NCBI GenBank assembly: GCA_028284235.1
Contig: JANQSC010000009.1
Span: 97,268-161,267, forward strand
Direction: 5' to 3'
Source of the DNA: Opitutaceae bacterium
Lineage (GTDB): Bacteria; Verrucomicrobiota; Verrucomicrobiia; Opitutales; Opitutaceae
Length of the DNA stretch: 64,000 nucleotides
Shown here in pieces: positions 8,157 to 19,233 of the stretch. The notes under the pieces are model-generated. The model made no database searches. It was given only the letters and a program-made list of their open reading frames with translations, and was not told the DNA's origin. The first letter of the stretch is position 1. Each line of letters starts with the position of its first letter. A program made the translations under genes and the position numbers.

Positions 8157-11100
8157 TCAGTATTTGTTGATGAAACTGTCCAGGTTCATGATCTGGTTGG
8201 CGACCATGGTGAGGGAGGCGAGTTCGACTGGGTTCGCGTTCCCGAGCGCGGGCGAGTCGCCGATTTCGAGTAGATCTTTGGCTCGAGAGGAGTCTTCGCT
8301 AAACGAGTATCTAAATTTAGAATACGATTCTTCGAGAATCTCCTGATGCGATTTTGGCGGATTGGAACCGAAGGCGAAGCGGTACATGGCCTCGATGGAG
8401 TCGATGGCTTGGCCGTCGGTATGCTTCCAGGCGCGCTGGGCAAGCTGGCGAGCCGCTTCCACGTATTGGGGGTCGTTCATCAGAGTGAGCGCTTGTAGCG
8501 GAGTATTGGTGCGTACGCGGCGAACCGAGCAATTCTCGCGCGACGGCGCGTCGAAGACGATCATATTGGGCGGCGGCGCCGTGCGTTTCCAGAAGGTGTA
8601 GATGCTGCGGCGGTAAAGGGCCTCGCCTTTGTCTTCCTTGTAGAAGCGCGTGTTGCTGCCGGAATAGGCCACGGCGTTCCAAATGCCTTCGGGCTGATAG
8701 GGATGCACGGGTGGTCCACCGAAGTCTTTGTTGAGCGATCCACTGACGTAGAGAGCTTGGTCGCGCAAGGTTTCGCCGTCGAGACGGTAGCGCGGTCCGC
8801 GGGCGAGGAGGCGGTTTTCGGGGTCGATTTCCAGCGCGTCGCCGCGAATGCGCGAGTCTTGCTTGTACGCGGCCGAGGTGACGATTTGGCGGATGAAGCG
8901 CTTGTGGTCCCAACCGTTTTCCTGGAAATCGATGGCGAGCCAATCGAGCAGTTCCGGATGGCTTGGATTCGAGCCCATGATGCCGAAGTCTTCTGAGGTT
9001 TCGACGATGCCGGTGCCGAAGAAGTTCTGCCAGATGCGATTGACGGTCACTCGAGCGGTGAGCGGGTTGGAGGGGTCGACAAGCCATTGGGCGAGGCTTA
9101 AGCGGTTTTGGGGCGCGTCGGGGGCGAGCGAGCCGAGCGCTTTGGGCAGGGCGGGGAACACTTTTTCGCCTGGCTTGTCGTACTCGCCGCGCTCGAGCAT
9201 GTGGGCGAATGCAGGCTCGTCTTTTTCTTTCATGACAAGCGAAACCGTGGCTTGATCGTAGTAGTAGCGATAGCGCGTTTCCGATCGGGCGAGCTCGTTT
9301 TGCAGGGCGCTGGTTACCGGGTCGACGATGGCGAAGTAGAATTCGCGCAAAGTCTCTTTCTCGTTCCTGCGCGCGTCTTCAAATTTCTCGTAGACTTTCT
9401 TTCGCTCGTCGAGCGCGAGCAGGTGATTGACGAGGTGTAGGGGAACTTCGGATGCGAAGAAGGTGAGGGCTTCGACCTGCCCATTGGACGGTTTTGGCTG
9501 CGCAACGGCTTCGTGGAGTTGAAGCGGGGCATCCGTTTCGAAGCTTCCGCTCAAACGGTCGACGACGGAATGTTTGTCAATGACCTGGCGTCCGGGCGCG
9601 CCGATGGTTACGCCTTCCGCCTTCCCCGAGCCGTCGTAGGCGAGGGAGAATTTGATGCTTCTGTCTGGAGTGGGGTTACCGCGTCGAGACGCCTTGGTCG
9701 TGATGGAAATTAAATCGTTGTTTCTCAGAGATCTGATTAGTTCGACGCGTACACGGTAGCGATCGAGCAGACGGTCGTCGCCGCCTATTAGATATAGGCG
9801 CCAGCCGCGATCGCCGTCGAACTTTGACATGATTGGCACGACCTGGTGTGGCTCGATTTGCGGAGTCTTGTAAGTGAATGCGATCGTAAATGGATCGCCG
9901 TTACCGAGACGATCGAAGGTGTCTGGGAGGACGACCATTTCCCCCATTTTGAAACGAGATTGCTCCGTTTCGTTTGCGGCATCTGGTTTTTCCTCGCCTT
10001 CCGGTATCAGCGTGTAGGATACATCTTCCAAGGGGTTGGCGAACGTGGCTTCGCCGGACTCGAGCCACGCGTCGAATGCGTCGGAGCGATCTTCCTTGGC
10101 TTTGTCGAACTCCTTTTTCGCCGTTTCGAAGATGGGCTGGATTGCTTCCCAGTTCGCTTCGTGTCCTTGGAATGGTATTACAGCGACGGGTTCGGTGTCG
10201 TAGGCGTTGCGGTCCATGATGGGGCCGTCGATGTTGTTGAAGAAGGCTGAGAATCGGTAGAAGTCTTCCTGGTCGATCGGATCGAACTTGTGGTCGTGGC
10301 AGGAGGCGCAGCCCATAGTCAGGCCGAGGAACACGGTGGCGGTGGTTTCGACGCGGTCTTTGGCGTAGATGGCCCGGTACTCGTCGTCGATGGCGCCGCC
10401 TTCGCTGGTGGTCGGGTTGCAGCGGTTGAATCCGGTGGCGATTTGCTGCTCGAGCGTCGATCCGGGAAGCAGGTCGCCCGCGATCTGCTCGACGATAAAG
10501 TCGTCGAAGGGTTTGTTGTCGTTGAAGGCTTCGATGACCCAGTCGCGGTAGGGCCAAATTTCGCGATAATTGTCGAGGTGCAGGCCGTGGGTGTCGGAGT
10601 AGCGCGCGGCGTCCAGCCAGAAGCGGGCTTGGTGTTCACCAAACGCCCGGCTGTCGAGGAGGCGGTCGACTAGTTTGTCGTAGGCGTCGCCGGACGAGTC
10701 GGCTGTGAATTGGTCGAGGGCGTCGGGGTTGAGCGGCAGTCCGGTCAGGTCGAGGGCCAGACGGCGGGCCAAGGTGGCTTTTTCCGCTTCGGGGCTCGGT
10801 TCGAGTCCGGCTGGTTTCATTTTAGCGAGCAGGAACGAGTCGATAGGTCCATTGCCCCAGCCCGATGCGGGGACGGGGTGGTTTTTCGGCTGCATGAAGG
10901 ACCAGTGGGCTTCCCACTCCGCGCCTTCCTCGATCCACTGGCGAACTTTGTCTTTCTGTTCCGCGGTCAGCGTTTTGTGCGACTCCGGCGGCGGCATGAT
11001 GTCGCTTTTCAGCGTGCTGGTAATGCGCTGGTAGAGGGGGCTGTTTTCCGGATCGCCGCGAACGATAGCGGGTTCGTAGTCGCCGTGGGCGGAAAAGGCG

Positions 11101-11693
11101 TTGGCTTCGATGTCGAGGCGAAGGTCCGCTTCGCGCGTGTTGGCGTCGGGGCCGTGACAGTGGTAGCAATTGTCGGAAAGGATGGGTCGGATGTCGCGAT
11201 TGAAGCTGACGGTTTTGTCGTCGCTTTGGGCGGTGATGGTGGCGAAGTTCGTTGGCGGGCGCTTGAGATTGCCCGACTCGGGGAAGTCGGCTTGCTCGTA
11301 CGCTTCTTGCGGCGAGAGTGGGGGCGCTTCGCTGATGACGGGATTGGCGATTTCGTCGCTTGTTTGCAAATCGAGGAAGGCGATAACGCCGACGAAGCTG
11401 ATGGCTACCGAGGCGGCGATTATGCCGAGGGTGGAGGAAAGCGAACGTGAGTTGCCGCGCGCGGGAAGATCGGTTTCGTTCGCGTCGGATTCGTCGAAAT
11501 CGATGGGTGTCTCCGCTTGGATCGCAGTTTCGAGGTTATTGTCGAGGGAGAGGCGGGCGTGAAGCTGGCATTGCTCGGCGTATATGCGGCGGGCGTCCGG
11601 TTCGGTTTCTAACAGGAATTGAAGTTTCTTTGCCTCGCTGGCCGTGAGTCGGTCTTCGAGCATCGAAGTAATGAGTAGGTGCAGTTCATTCAT
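8157..11693 (-). CDS. Anti-sigma/PSCyt1/DUF1549/LamG-like/DUF1553 fusion (transmembrane PSD1 protein)
   Basis: This 1178-residue protein joins two normally separate functions. Residues 1-60 resemble the cytoplasmic N-terminus of FecR-type anti-sigma proteins of the PVC group (short helices ending in a LHARLSL-like block). A single transmembrane helix follows at about 87-109. Outside it lies a PSCyt1 haem domain (CYHCH at 176-180), then DUF1549 (about 283-490) with its own CASCH (462-466) and [16 protein letters not shown] concanavalin/LamG-like stretch spans about 555-745, and DUF1553 (about 880-1175) has [17 protein letters not shown] and [15 protein letters not shown]. It overlaps the sigma-factor gene by 8 bases. 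An extracytoplasmic sensor controlling its own sigma factor is the natural inference; the ligand is unknown. Confidence 0.88.
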   Translation of the reverse strand: MNELHLLITSMLEDRLTASEAKKLQFLLETEPDARRIYAEQCQLHARLSLDNNLETAIQAETPIDFDESDANETDLPARGNSRSLSSTLGIIAASVAISFVGVIAFLDLQTSDEIANPVISEAPPLSPQEAYEQADFPESGNLKRPPTNFATITAQSDDKTVSFNRDIRPILSDNCYHCHGPDANTREADLRLDIEANAFSAHGDYEPAIVRGDPENSPLYQRITSTLKSDIMPPPESHKTLTAEQKDKVRQWIEEGAEWEAHWSFMQPKNHPVPASGWGNGPIDSFLLAKMKPAGLEPSPEAEKATLARRLALDLTGLPLNPDALDQFTADSSGDAYDKLVDRLLDSRAFGEHQARFWLDAARYSDTHGLHLDNYREIWPYRDWVIEAFNDNKPFDDFIVEQIAGDLLPGSTLEQQIATGFNRCNPTTSEGGAIDDEYRAIYAKDRVETTATVFLGLTMGCASCHDHKFDPIDQEDFYRFSAFFNNIDGPIMDRNAYDTEPVAVIPFQGHEANWEAIQPIFETAKKEFDKAKEDRSDAFDAWLESGEATFANPLEDVSYTLIPEGEEKPDAANETEQSRFKMGEMVVLPDTFDRLGNGDPFTIAFTYKTPQIEPHQVVPIMSKFDGDRGWRLYLIGGDDRLLDRYRVRVELIRSLRNNDLISITTKASRRGNPTPDRSIKFSLAYDGSGKAEGVTIGAPGRQVIDKHSVVDRLSGSFETDAPLQLHEAVAQPKPSNGQVEALTFFASEVPLHLVNHLLALDERKKVYEKFEDARRNEKETLREFYFAIVDPVTSALQNELARSETRYRYYYDQATVSLVMKEKDEPAFAHMLERGEYDKPGEKVFPALPKALGSLAPDAPQNRLSLAQWLVDPSNPLTARVTVNRIWQNFFGTGIVETSEDFGIMGSNPSHPELLDWLAIDFQENGWDHKRFIRQIVTSAAYKQDSRIRGDALEIDPENRLLARGPRYRLDGETLRDQALYVSGSLNKDFGGPPVHPYQPEGIWNAVAYSGSNTRFYKEDKGEALYRRSIYTFWKRTAPPPNMIVFDAPSRENCSVRRVRTNTPLQALTLMNDPQYVEAARQLAQRAWKHTDGQAIDSIEAMYRFAFGSNPPKSHQEILEESYSKFRYSFSEDSSRAKDLLEIGDSPALGNANPVELASLTMVANQIMNLDSFINKY

Positions 11694-12213
11694 GGTTGTC
11701 TGTCTCCCGCTGGGTAATGCATTGAAAAAGGGCTTTGCGGGCTCGGAAGAGCACTTGGGCGACGTGGTTTGGTTTCAAGGCGCGATTGGCGGCGATCTCC
11801 TTCACCGATTGATTCTCGTAGTAGTAGTCGCTGACGATGGTTCGAGTCCTGTCCTGTAGCTGGCCGAGGCAGCGCTCGAGTCGGTTGAGCTGGCTTTCGA
11901 TTCGAGCGTCGGTTTGTTCCGTTTCGTCCGCCAATGTCTGCAAAAGTTCGTCGTTGAAGGAAAGACGGCTTCGATTGCGTTTTTGCAGGAAGGACAGGCT
12001 TTGGTAGTAGCCAATGCGGTAGGCCCATGCGTCGAATTTCTCGGATTTCTCAAAACGGTCGATCTTGGCTAGGATAACGCGGTTGCTTTCTTGAAGCACG
12101 TCTTTGGCGTCGTTGGGGCTTGCGACGAGCGACAGGATGTAGCCGTAGAGACGCGGCTGAAGCTGCTTTAGCAGCTCCTCGTAGAAGTTGATCGGTTGGG
12201 GGTTTTCGTTCAA
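11686..12213 (-). CDS. ECF-type RNA polymerase sigma factor
   Basis: The 175-residue protein has a sigma-70 region 2 (about residues 15-80, with PRLYGYILSLVASPNDAKDV and WAYRIGYYQSLSFLQKR). Its region 4 (about 112-165) carries a helix-turn-helix in SVKEIAANRALKPNHVAQVL. Regions 1 and 3 are absent, as in ECF factors, and the sequence resembles the sigma factors paired with FecR-like proteins in PVC bacteria. The gene is the first of its operon. Its end overlaps the start of the anti-sigma fusion by 8 bases, so the two are probably translationally coupled and made in fixed ratio. It should direct RNA polymerase to promoters controlled by the fusion protein; the operon itself may be a target. 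Confidence 0.92.
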   Translation of the reverse strand: MNENPQPINFYEELLKQLQPRLYGYILSLVASPNDAKDVLQESNRVILAKIDRFEKSEKFDAWAYRIGYYQSLSFLQKRNRSRLSFNDELLQTLADETEQTDARIESQLNRLERCLGQLQDRTRTIVSDYYYENQSVKEIAANRALKPNHVAQVLFRARKALFQCITQRETDNHE

Positions 12214-12256
12214 AAGAAGGGCAGTTTTCGATTTGGGAGCAGCGCGCTCGCGCTAG

Positions 12257-12288
12257 TTTATATATGCGGAGGGCGGAAAATATTACAA
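12257..12288 (-). promoter_or_regulatory. Candidate promoter of the sigma-factor operon
   Basis: On the minus strand TTGTAA (12283-12288) and TATATA (12259-12264) are separated by 18 bases, about 45 bases upstream of the sigma-factor ATG. This matches a weak housekeeping promoter. An ECF-type autoregulated promoter could also lie here but has no recognisable consensus. Confidence 0.35.
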
Positions 12289-12391
12289 TAAAAGCGCGTG
12301 TTTTTTCATTTGGCGGGAGATTTGTGACGTTCGCGTTATAGGGCGGGCTGTGATTTGACAGTTGCCGCCCTGGGCTCTAGGAACTGTCGCA

Positions 12392-13969
12392 ATGCAGAAT
12401 CCCCACTATCAATTCACGGAATCGGGTGGCGTCAGTCGCCGCGCGTTCCTCTTTGGAACCAGCTCCCTCGCAGCCGCCGCATTGTGGTCAAGCCGGTCTG
12501 TCGGGGCCGTGGTTGCCGCGCCGCGATTCAAGGACTATCCGTTTTCTTTGGGAGTCGCCTCCGGGGATCCCGCTGCTGACGGGTTTGTTATATGGACACG
12601 TCTGGCCCCGGAACCGCTTACTGGAGGGGGAATGCCAGGCGAATCGGTCGAAGTTTCGTGGATGGTGGCGGATGACGAGCGAATGTCCAAAGGCGTGCGT
12701 AGAGGCAAGACGGTCGCCCGACCGGACTGGGGGCATTCCGTGCATGTGGAGGTGGAAGGCTTGAAGCCGGATCGCTGGTATTGGTATCAGTTCAAGGCGG
12801 GCAATCAGGTGAGCCCGAGAGGCCGAGCCCGAACCATGCCTGCGGCCAACGCCATGCCCGATCGGCTCAATTTCGCCTTCGCCTCCTGCCAGAATTTCGA
12901 GCAGGGCTATTACACCGCCTACGAACACATGACGCGTGAGAACCTCGATTTGGTCATACACCTCGGCGATTATATTTATGAATACGGAGGACGCGACAAT
13001 CGAGTGCGGAAGCACACCGGTTCGGAGATTTTCTCGGTGACGGACTACCGGAATCGCTACGCCCTCTACCGAAGCGATCCCGCGTTGCAAGCAGCCCATG
13101 CGATGGCCCCGTGGCTGGTGACTTGGGATGACCACGAAGTCGATAATAACTACGCGGACTTAATCTCGGAAGAATTGGATGTCGGCGTTGAGGCCTTTCG
13201 GAGGCGTCGGGCGAATGCCTACAAGGCTTACTATGAGCACATGCCGTTGCGACGGTCTTCGCTGCCGGTCGGTCCGGACATGCAATTGTATCGCGACGTT
13301 AACTTCGGACGGCTAGCGGATTTCTTCGTACTGGATACGCGGCAGTACCGCAGCGACCAGCCCTGCGGAGACAAACGCGGGGTGGAGTGCGACGAGGTGA
13401 TGAATCCGGACAACACGCTTCTAGGCGCGACGCAACGGGATTGGCTGAAAAGGGGCCTGTCCGGATCGAATTCCGAGTGGAATATCCTCGCCCAGCAAGT
13501 GATGATGGCCCGGGTCGATCGCGTGGCGGGAGAGAAAGTCGCCTACAGCCTGGACCAATGGCCGAGCAGCGAACTGGAGCGTCGGGATTTAGTCCGATAC
13601 ATGGGGCGTCCGGATGTGAGTAATCCAGTTGTATTGACTGGGGACATACACTCCAACTGGGCGAACGAGCTTTGGGTGGACTTCGATGGTTTGGACTCGG
13701 AATCGGTCGCTACGGAATTTGTGGGAACTTCGATCTCGTCGGGTGGCGACGGCGTGGACAAACGCGACGACCATGGGTCTTTGCTGAATGAGAATCCCTT
13801 TGTGAAATTTCAAAACTCCCAGCGCGGCTACGTGGCTTGCTCGGTGACGAAAAAGGAATGGACCACGCGCTATCGAGTCGTGGATTATGTGACGCGCCAT
13901 GGTTCGCCTATTCGCACACGAACCAGTTTCGTAGTGGAAAACGGGAGACCTACTTTGAACGAAGTGTAG
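12392..13969 (+). CDS. phoD: PhoD-type alkaline phosphatase/phosphodiesterase, Tat-exported
   Basis: The 525-residue protein starts at the ATG at 12392, with AGGA 9 bases upstream; a TTG ten codons earlier is less likely. A twin-arginine signal (SRRAFLFGTSSLAAAAL) precedes a PhoD N-terminal domain (FSLGVASGDPAADGFVIWTR). The metallophosphatase domain contains FAFASCQNF, HLGDYIYEYGG, TWDDHEVDNNYA and LTGDIHSNWA, which supply the metal and active-site ligands. Such enzymes use Ca and Fe to hydrolyse phosphate mono- and diesters in the periplasm. It is transcribed away from the sigma-factor operon; co-regulation is possible but unproven. No Pho box is evident. Confidence 0.93.
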   Translation: MQNPHYQFTESGGVSRRAFLFGTSSLAAAALWSSRSVGAVVAAPRFKDYPFSLGVASGDPAADGFVIWTRLAPEPLTGGGMPGESVEVSWMVADDERMSKGVRRGKTVARPDWGHSVHVEVEGLKPDRWYWYQFKAGNQVSPRGRARTMPAANAMPDRLNFAFASCQNFEQGYYTAYEHMTRENLDLVIHLGDYIYEYGGRDNRVRKHTGSEIFSVTDYRNRYALYRSDPALQAAHAMAPWLVTWDDHEVDNNYADLISEELDVGVEAFRRRRANAYKAYYEHMPLRRSSLPVGPDMQLYRDVNFGRLADFFVLDTRQYRSDQPCGDKRGVECDEVMNPDNTLLGATQRDWLKRGLSGSNSEWNILAQQVMMARVDRVAGEKVAYSLDQWPSSELERRDLVRYMGRPDVSNPVVLTGDIHSNWANELWVDFDGLDSESVATEFVGTSISSGGDGVDKRDDHGSLLNENPFVKFQNSQRGYVACSVTKKEWTTRYRVVDYVTRHGSPIRTRTSFVVENGRPTLNEV

Positions 13970-13998
13970 CGTATATTCGTTTGCGAGTTGGCGTGTTT

Positions 13999-14019
13999 TA
14001 AACCGTAGAGGACGGTTTA
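13999..14019 (+). terminator. Hairpin after phoD
   Basis: TAAACCG and CGGTTTA form a 7-bp stem around a 7-nt loop, 30 bases after the phoD stop. The T-rich stretch TTTGTTTTTT follows a few bases later, compatible with intrinsic termination. Confidence 0.5.
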
Positions 14020-14033
14020 GCATTTGTTTTTTC

Positions 14034-14100
14034 GTAGGGCTGGCGCTTGCGCCATGCCGCGTTTGCTGTGAAAGCCTCTTGGCTAAAGCGAAGGCCCTAC
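14034..14100. repeat. Intergenic palindromic element bounded by GTAGGGC/GCCCTAC (family B)
   Basis: GTAGGGC (14034-14040) and GCCCTAC (14094-14100) bound the element. Inside are a TGGCGC/GCGCCA hairpin and AAGCCTCTTGGCT. It sits between the convergent phoD and mtfA genes. The shape is that of dispersed REP-type elements. Confidence 0.55.
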
Positions 14101-14137
14101 ATTAGAATCGATGTGCTCTTGCCGTTTTGGAGCGATG

Positions 14138-14914
14138 TTATGACCACTCTAACGGATCGAAGCGGTAGTAGTCCCTGAGGGTATCGTACAGTTCGGGATG
14201 CCTTTTGCTCATTTGTCGCGGCTTCTCGATGAAGCACTCGGTGGCGACCGCGAAGAACTCCGCCTGATTAGTGGCCCCGTATTCATCGAATACTGACTTC
14301 TTGCCGCGTTCCACTTTGTCGAGTAGCGACTCGTATCCGTCGCTCAATACTTCCGCCCAGGTGTGGTAGGCTTCGGTGGTGTGTAGGAAGGGCGTTCCGT
14401 CGCCGTGGTCGTTTTCCTGATCGAGCTGGTGGGCGAATTCGTGGAAGGTCACGTTTTGCCCGTCGAATAGGTTGCGGGCGCCGCTTTCCACGGAGTCCCA
14501 GGCGAGAATGACGGTGCCGTCGCTCCAGGATTCACCTAGCCGCGTGGTGCGTTCCTCGGTGACATTTCCCAGTTCGTCGTATTCTTCTTGAACCGAGCTG
14601 AACGCGCTGGGGTAGAGTAGAACTGCCCGCAAGTTTGGATAAGGAGGGCCTTCGTGGTTGACGATCAGCGTGCAGGCTTGGCCGGCGACGGTGAGGATCA
14701 TTTCGTTGGTGAGCTCCAGACCGCCGCATCCTTCGAAGAATGTGGTGGCGACAAACTGGGAGATTTTCTTGTGGACCTTGAGCTTAAGCTCTTCCGGAAA
14801 TTTTGAATACAACGGGAGATTCTGCTCCAGGATTTCCGCCCACTCGGGCTTGAACGGGACGCTGGCGGGTTCGCCGCTCGTAAGGAACTTTTTTAGTCTC
14901 TCCCAGATGGACAT
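14138..14914 (-). CDS. mtfA: MtfA-family zinc peptidase (M90)
   Basis: The 258-residue protein is full length for MtfA and shows the zincin motif TFHEFAHQLD (His158, Glu159, His162). Downstream AEFFAVATECFIEKP gives the third ligand. In E. coli MtfA is a cytosolic zinc peptidase that binds the repressor Mlc and so affects glucose PTS expression; no Mlc or glucose PTS gene is visible here. The N-terminus (MSIWERLKKFL) has no signal peptide. It ends a minus-strand block, 34 bases after the DUF1501 gene, and might be co-transcribed with it. Confidence 0.93.
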   Translation of the reverse strand: MSIWERLKKFLTSGEPASVPFKPEWAEILEQNLPLYSKFPEELKLKVHKKISQFVATTFFEGCGGLELTNEMILTVAGQACTLIVNHEGPPYPNLRAVLLYPSAFSSVQEEYDELGNVTEERTTRLGESWSDGTVILAWDSVESGARNLFDGQNVTFHEFAHQLDQENDHGDGTPFLHTTEAYHTWAEVLSDGYESLLDKVERGKKSVFDEYGATNQAEFFAVATECFIEKPRQMSKRHPELYDTLRDYYRFDPLEWS

Positions 14915-14948
14915 AGACGCGTTCGATTGCAGCCTGGGGATAGGCTGC

Positions 14949-16391
14949 CTAAGCGAGGATGTCTTTTACGACGCGCGCTTTTTCAACTCCGGTCAACTTC
15001 TGGTCGAGTCCTTGGAAGGGGAATACGAGTTTGTTGTGGTCGATTCCCAATTGATGGAAAATCGTCGCATGCAAATCGCGCACATGTACGGGATCTTTGA
15101 CTACATTGTAGCAAAACTCGTCGGTTTCACCGTAGCTGATCCCGCCTTTGACGCCACCGCCGGCCATCCAGGTTGTGAAGCAGCGCGGATGGTGGTCGCG
15201 ACCGTAGACGGTTCGGTCGTTTGGGTTCAAGTTTTGGGCGTAGGTGGTGCGTCCGAATTCGCCCGCGAATACGACGAGCGTATCGTCGAGCAGGCCGCGT
15301 TGCTTGAGATCGGTGAGGAGTCCCGAGATCGGTTGATCGACATCTTGGGCTTGTCCGCGCAAGTGGGTGGGCAAGGCAGTGTGATGATCCCAGCCGCGAT
15401 GGAACAACTGGACAAATCGAACGTCGCGCTCGGCCATGCGGCGGGCGAGCAGGCAGTTGCGAGCGAAGGATCCGGATTCGCTCACTTCGGGGCCGTATAG
15501 GTCGAGGGTGGCTTGGCTTTCCTTGCTCAGGTCAGTGAGCTCGGGCACGGAAGTTTGCATGCGGAAGGCCATTTCCTGCTGGGCGATGGAAGTTTGGATT
15601 TCCGGATCGCCGGAGATTTGGGCTTCCTCGGCGTTCACTCGCTCAACGAAGTCAAGCATCTTGCTGCGCGCGTTTCGGTCGACTCCCTTGGGATTGGAGA
15701 GGAAGAGCACAGGATCGCCCACGGACTGGAACGCGATTCCCTGGTGCTTTCCGGGCAGGAAGCCCGTTCCCCAGAGACGGCTGTACAGCGCCTGCACGTT
15801 TACCTTGCCGGACCAGAACGCGGAAGTGAGAACGACGAAGTTGGGCAGGTTCTCGTTGAGCGAGCCGATTCCGTAGCTGAGCCAGGCTCCCATGCTGGCC
15901 CGGCCGGGCATTTCCGATCCGGTACAGAAGAAGGTTTTGGCGGGGTCGTGGTTGATGGCTTCGGTGTGCGTGGACTTGATGAGACAGAGGTCGTCGGCGT
16001 GCTTGGAAAGGTGGGGCAGGAGCTCGCTCATAACGAGTCCGGATTGTCCTTGGGGCGCGAACTTGAAGATAGAGGCGCAGATTTCCTGCTTCTTCCCGAG
16101 AGTCATCGAAGTGACGCGCTGGCCGCGTGAAATCTCGGGGGGAAGCGGTTGTCCGTGGAGACGTTCGAGACCGGGCTTGTAGTCGAAAAGATCGAGCTGA
16201 CTGGGGGCTCCGGCCATGAAAAGGAAGATCACGCGTTTGGCTTTTGCCGGAAAGTGGAGGCCGGGCTGGGTGGCGGCGGCGATGGGGAGACTGGAGCCAT
16301 TCAGAGCGGCGACTCCGAGCCCGATGGAGGCTCGCTTGATGAATTGCCGACGGTTGAGCGTGTCACAGAATTGTTGATACGATGGATCCAT
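14949..16391 (-). CDS. DUF1501 family protein, Tat-exported (second copy)
   Basis: The 480-residue protein has a twin-arginine signal ([18 protein letters not shown]) and the DUF1501 hallmarks [46 protein letters not shown] and [13 protein letters not shown]. It is clearly paralogous to the protein at 6634-8106 but diverged, so the two loci are not a recent duplication. It begins one base after the stop of the PSD1 gene, and the pair surely forms one transcript. Function is presumed to be periplasmic, working with its PSD1 partner; the substrate is unknown. Confidence 0.92.
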   Translation of the reverse strand: MDPSYQQFCDTLNRRQFIKRASIGLGVAALNGSSLPIAAATQPGLHFPAKAKRVIFLFMAGAPSQLDLFDYKPGLERLHGQPLPPEISRGQRVTSMTLGKKQEICASIFKFAPQGQSGLVMSELLPHLSKHADDLCLIKSTHTEAINHDPAKTFFCTGSEMPGRASMGAWLSYGIGSLNENLPNFVVLTSAFWSGKVNVQALYSRLWGTGFLPGKHQGIAFQSVGDPVLFLSNPKGVDRNARSKMLDFVERVNAEEAQISGDPEIQTSIAQQEMAFRMQTSVPELTDLSKESQATLDLYGPEVSESGSFARNCLLARRMAERDVRFVQLFHRGWDHHTALPTHLRGQAQDVDQPISGLLTDLKQRGLLDDTLVVFAGEFGRTTYAQNLNPNDRTVYGRDHHPRCFTTWMAGGGVKGGISYGETDEFCYNVVKDPVHVRDLHATIFHQLGIDHNKLVFPFQGLDQKLTGVEKARVVKDILA

Positions 16392-16392
16392 T

Positions 16393-19233
16393 TTATCTTC
16401 TTACTTTTGCGAGTTCCAGATTGAATAGGCTGTGGGTGATCATGGTCCAAGCGGCCAGATTGGACCGATCGTCGATAGAGGCTCCTTCGAGTTCGGGCGT
16501 CATCGATCGAGCGAGTTCGGGGTCCGACTGGTACAAGTCTTTGAACTCGTCGAGCGTGGTCGCCATGAGCGCGAGGCGATTGGCGTCGGGCAAGTGCGAA
16601 GTGATTTTCTCGTAGGCGAGGCGAAGGCCTTCGTCGGTCGACGGATTTTGGGCGAGGATGTTCTTCGCCGTTTCTTTGGCCGCTTTGAAGTATTCCTCTT
16701 CGTTCATGAGGAGGAGGGCCTGCAGGGAGGTGTTGGTCCGCTCGCGGCGGGCGACGCAAAATTCCCGTGAAGGGGCGTTGAGGATGGTCATTTGCGGCGG
16801 CGGGATACCGCGTCTCCAATAGGTGTAGAGGCTGCGCCGGTAGATGTCTTTGCCGGTGTCGGCGACGTAGGTAAAGGGGGCGGCCATGCTAACCATTTCC
16901 CAAAGTCCCGGCGGTTGGGGCGGTTTGACGCTTTTTCCGTAGCGCTCCGTGTTGAGCTGGCCGCTGACTGCGAGGATTTGATCGCGGATCGCTTCGGCGT
17001 CGAGCCGGTATCGAGAGCCGCGGCTGAGGAGCCGGTTTTCCGGATCGCTCTTGTATTCTTCTATGGTCGCGTCGGAGGATTGTCGGTAGGTTTTGGACAC
17101 GACGATCTCGCGTATGAGCGCTTTAACATCCCAACCGCTCTCGACAAAGGAGACGGAAAGGTAGTCGAGCGCTTCGGGGTGACTGGGCCATTCGCCTTGG
17201 GCTCCGAAGTCTTCGGAGGTTTTAACGAGTCCGACTCCGAAGAGTTGCTGCCAAAATCGATTGACCGCGACGCGGGCGGTCAGCGGATGCTCGGGATCGA
17301 CGAGCCAGTCGGCCAGGTCTTTACGAGAGTAGCGTTGGTCCTTTTGAGGAAGAGCTGGGAGGAATGCGGGGGTTCCGCGTTCGACGGGTGCTCCGGGAGC
17401 GTCGTAGGCTCCTCCGGTGAGAATGTACGTCGGCCGCGGCGGCTCGCGTTCGGCCATGATCATAGCGCCAGGAACCTCTTCGAGGAAGGCCTTTTTGTCG
17501 TCGACGTATGACTGGATTTCGCGGGCCATTTCGAGTTGCTGGATGGACATTGGTTCGACCGTCCATTTGTCGGTCAGCTTAGGCTTTGATAGCGTCTTTG
17601 CGGGGGTCCAAGGCGTGTTTGGGTTTTTGCGAGCGAGCCAATTGTCGCTCGTATCCCAGCTTTTGGTTTCACCTTCGTATTTGGAATCCAAGCGCAGTCC
17701 AAATCCGGGGCTGCTACCGGAGACTTTGGCGGAAATTTTATTGACGCCTTGGTTGAGGAAGTCGCTTATCTCGGCGGCGCCTCCGTTTTCCTGGGCGCGA
17801 ACGGTTCCGATTGATATGCCGTTTACGAGAAGTTCTACGGAAGAGGCGGCGTTGAAGCGGACGACGGCCGAGTCGGGTTTTCGGTCGAGATCAAGCGTGG
17901 CTTTGAATTCTATCTTCTCCGAATCCGTTTTGGCGTCGACCCAGAGGTAGGGAATGGAAACCTCGTCGAACGACTCCGGCCACTTCTCGGAGAGGCTTTG
18001 CTTGCGATCGAGCGCATCCCGGCGGATTTCCGCGTCTTGTATCCGCGCGTCGAATTCGGCGAGCTTCTGTTCTTGGCGGGGCGTGGTGAGGTTGATGAAG
18101 GGGGGTTGAAGTCCGCGCTCCGGCTTGCGAACGGTTTCGGGACCGCCCGCGAAGTTGTTGAAGAAGGCGTAGAGCTGGAAGTAGTCTTTTTGCGTGATGG
18201 GATCGTATTTGTGATCGTGGCACTGGGCGCACTGGACGGTGAGTCCGAGGAAGGCGGTGCCGAAGGCTTCGACGCGATCGATGATGTTCTTGTGCAGGCT
18301 TTCTTCCGGGAGGGCGGTGCCTTTGTCGATGATCATGTGGAGCCTATTGTATCCGGAGGCGACGAGGTGGTCGCGGGTAGGCTCGTCGTATTCGTCTCCC
18401 GCGAGCTGGTAGGAGACAAACTGGTCGTACGGGAGGTTGTTGTTGAACGAGCGGATGAGCCAGTCGCGATAGGGGGAGAACTCGCGATGAAAGTCCTTGT
18501 GCATTCCATTGGTGTCGCCGAGTCGGACGAGGTCTGCCCAGTAGCGGGTCATGTGCTCGCCGTAGGCGGGTTTCTTCAGGAGGCGATCGACGAGCTTCTC
18601 GTACGCGTTGGGGCTGGTGTCGTTGAGAAACGTATTGATTTCCTGGATGCTTGGCGGGAGGCCGGTAAGGTCGAATGACAAGCGTCGGATGAGGGTGCGT
18701 CGATCGGCTTCTTTCTTGGGCTCGAGGCCTTTTTCTTGCAAGGACGCGTAGACGATTCGGTCGAGGGAGTTTTGGTTCCAGTCGGCGTAGTCGACGGAGT
18801 CGGGCGTGGCTTTTTCTGGAGGAACGAACGCCCAGAAGTCCTCGTATTCGCCGCCTTCTTCGATCCAGCGAGTGACGAGGTCGATTTCCTCCTCGGTGAG
18901 GCGTGGCTTGTGGGACTCCTCGGGCGGCATGAGTTCGTCTTCGTATTCGGACGTAATGCGATACCAGAGTTCGCTCTCGTCGGGTTCGCCGGGTTTAATG
19001 ATGAAGTAGTCGTCGCGCGGAGTGAGCGGCCCGTATTTGCCGTCGGGGATGTCGAGTCGGAGGTCCTCCTTAATATCGTGTTCGTCGGGGCCGTGGCACT
19101 GGAAGCACTTGTCCGACAGGATCGGGCGTATGTCCCGATTGAAATTAACGGATTTTTCAGCCGCGAGCGAGCCGAACGCGAACGTCGCGCTGGCGAGGGA
19201 AATAGCGGTCTTGATCAATGGGGTAGAATACAT
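16393..19233 (-). CDS. PSCyt1/DUF1549/DUF1553 protein (PSD1), secreted
   Basis: The 946-residue protein has an N-terminal signal peptide (about 1-25, ending SLAA) instead of the anti-sigma and membrane segment of its relative at 8157. A PSCyt1 domain follows (CFQCH at 43-47, [16 protein letters not shown]). DUF1549 carries [14 protein letters not shown] and a second haem-like [12 protein letters not shown]. The middle has a beta-rich segment near 430-510, and DUF1553 ends the protein ([35 protein letters not shown]). The family is thought to couple a cytochrome to an unknown activity on carbohydrates or peptides at the cell surface. It is transcribed with the DUF1501 gene. It uses no sigma partner. 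Confidence 0.92.
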   Translation of the reverse strand: MYSTPLIKTAISLASATFAFGSLAAEKSVNFNRDIRPILSDKCFQCHGPDEHDIKEDLRLDIPDGKYGPLTPRDDYFIIKPGEPDESELWYRITSEYEDELMPPEESHKPRLTEEEIDLVTRWIEEGGEYEDFWAFVPPEKATPDSVDYADWNQNSLDRIVYASLQEKGLEPKKEADRRTLIRRLSFDLTGLPPSIQEINTFLNDTSPNAYEKLVDRLLKKPAYGEHMTRYWADLVRLGDTNGMHKDFHREFSPYRDWLIRSFNNNLPYDQFVSYQLAGDEYDEPTRDHLVASGYNRLHMIIDKGTALPEESLHKNIIDRVEAFGTAFLGLTVQCAQCHDHKYDPITQKDYFQLYAFFNNFAGGPETVRKPERGLQPPFINLTTPRQEQKLAEFDARIQDAEIRRDALDRKQSLSEKWPESFDEVSIPYLWVDAKTDSEKIEFKATLDLDRKPDSAVVRFNAASSVELLVNGISIGTVRAQENGGAAEISDFLNQGVNKISAKVSGSSPGFGLRLDSKYEGETKSWDTSDNWLARKNPNTPWTPAKTLSKPKLTDKWTVEPMSIQQLEMAREIQSYVDDKKAFLEEVPGAMIMAEREPPRPTYILTGGAYDAPGAPVERGTPAFLPALPQKDQRYSRKDLADWLVDPEHPLTARVAVNRFWQQLFGVGLVKTSEDFGAQGEWPSHPEALDYLSVSFVESGWDVKALIREIVVSKTYRQSSDATIEEYKSDPENRLLSRGSRYRLDAEAIRDQILAVSGQLNTERYGKSVKPPQPPGLWEMVSMAAPFTYVADTGKDIYRRSLYTYWRRGIPPPQMTILNAPSREFCVARRERTNTSLQALLLMNEEEYFKAAKETAKNILAQNPSTDEGLRLAYEKITSHLPDANRLALMATTLDEFKDLYQSDPELARSMTPELEGASIDDRSNLAAWTMITHSLFNLELAKVRR

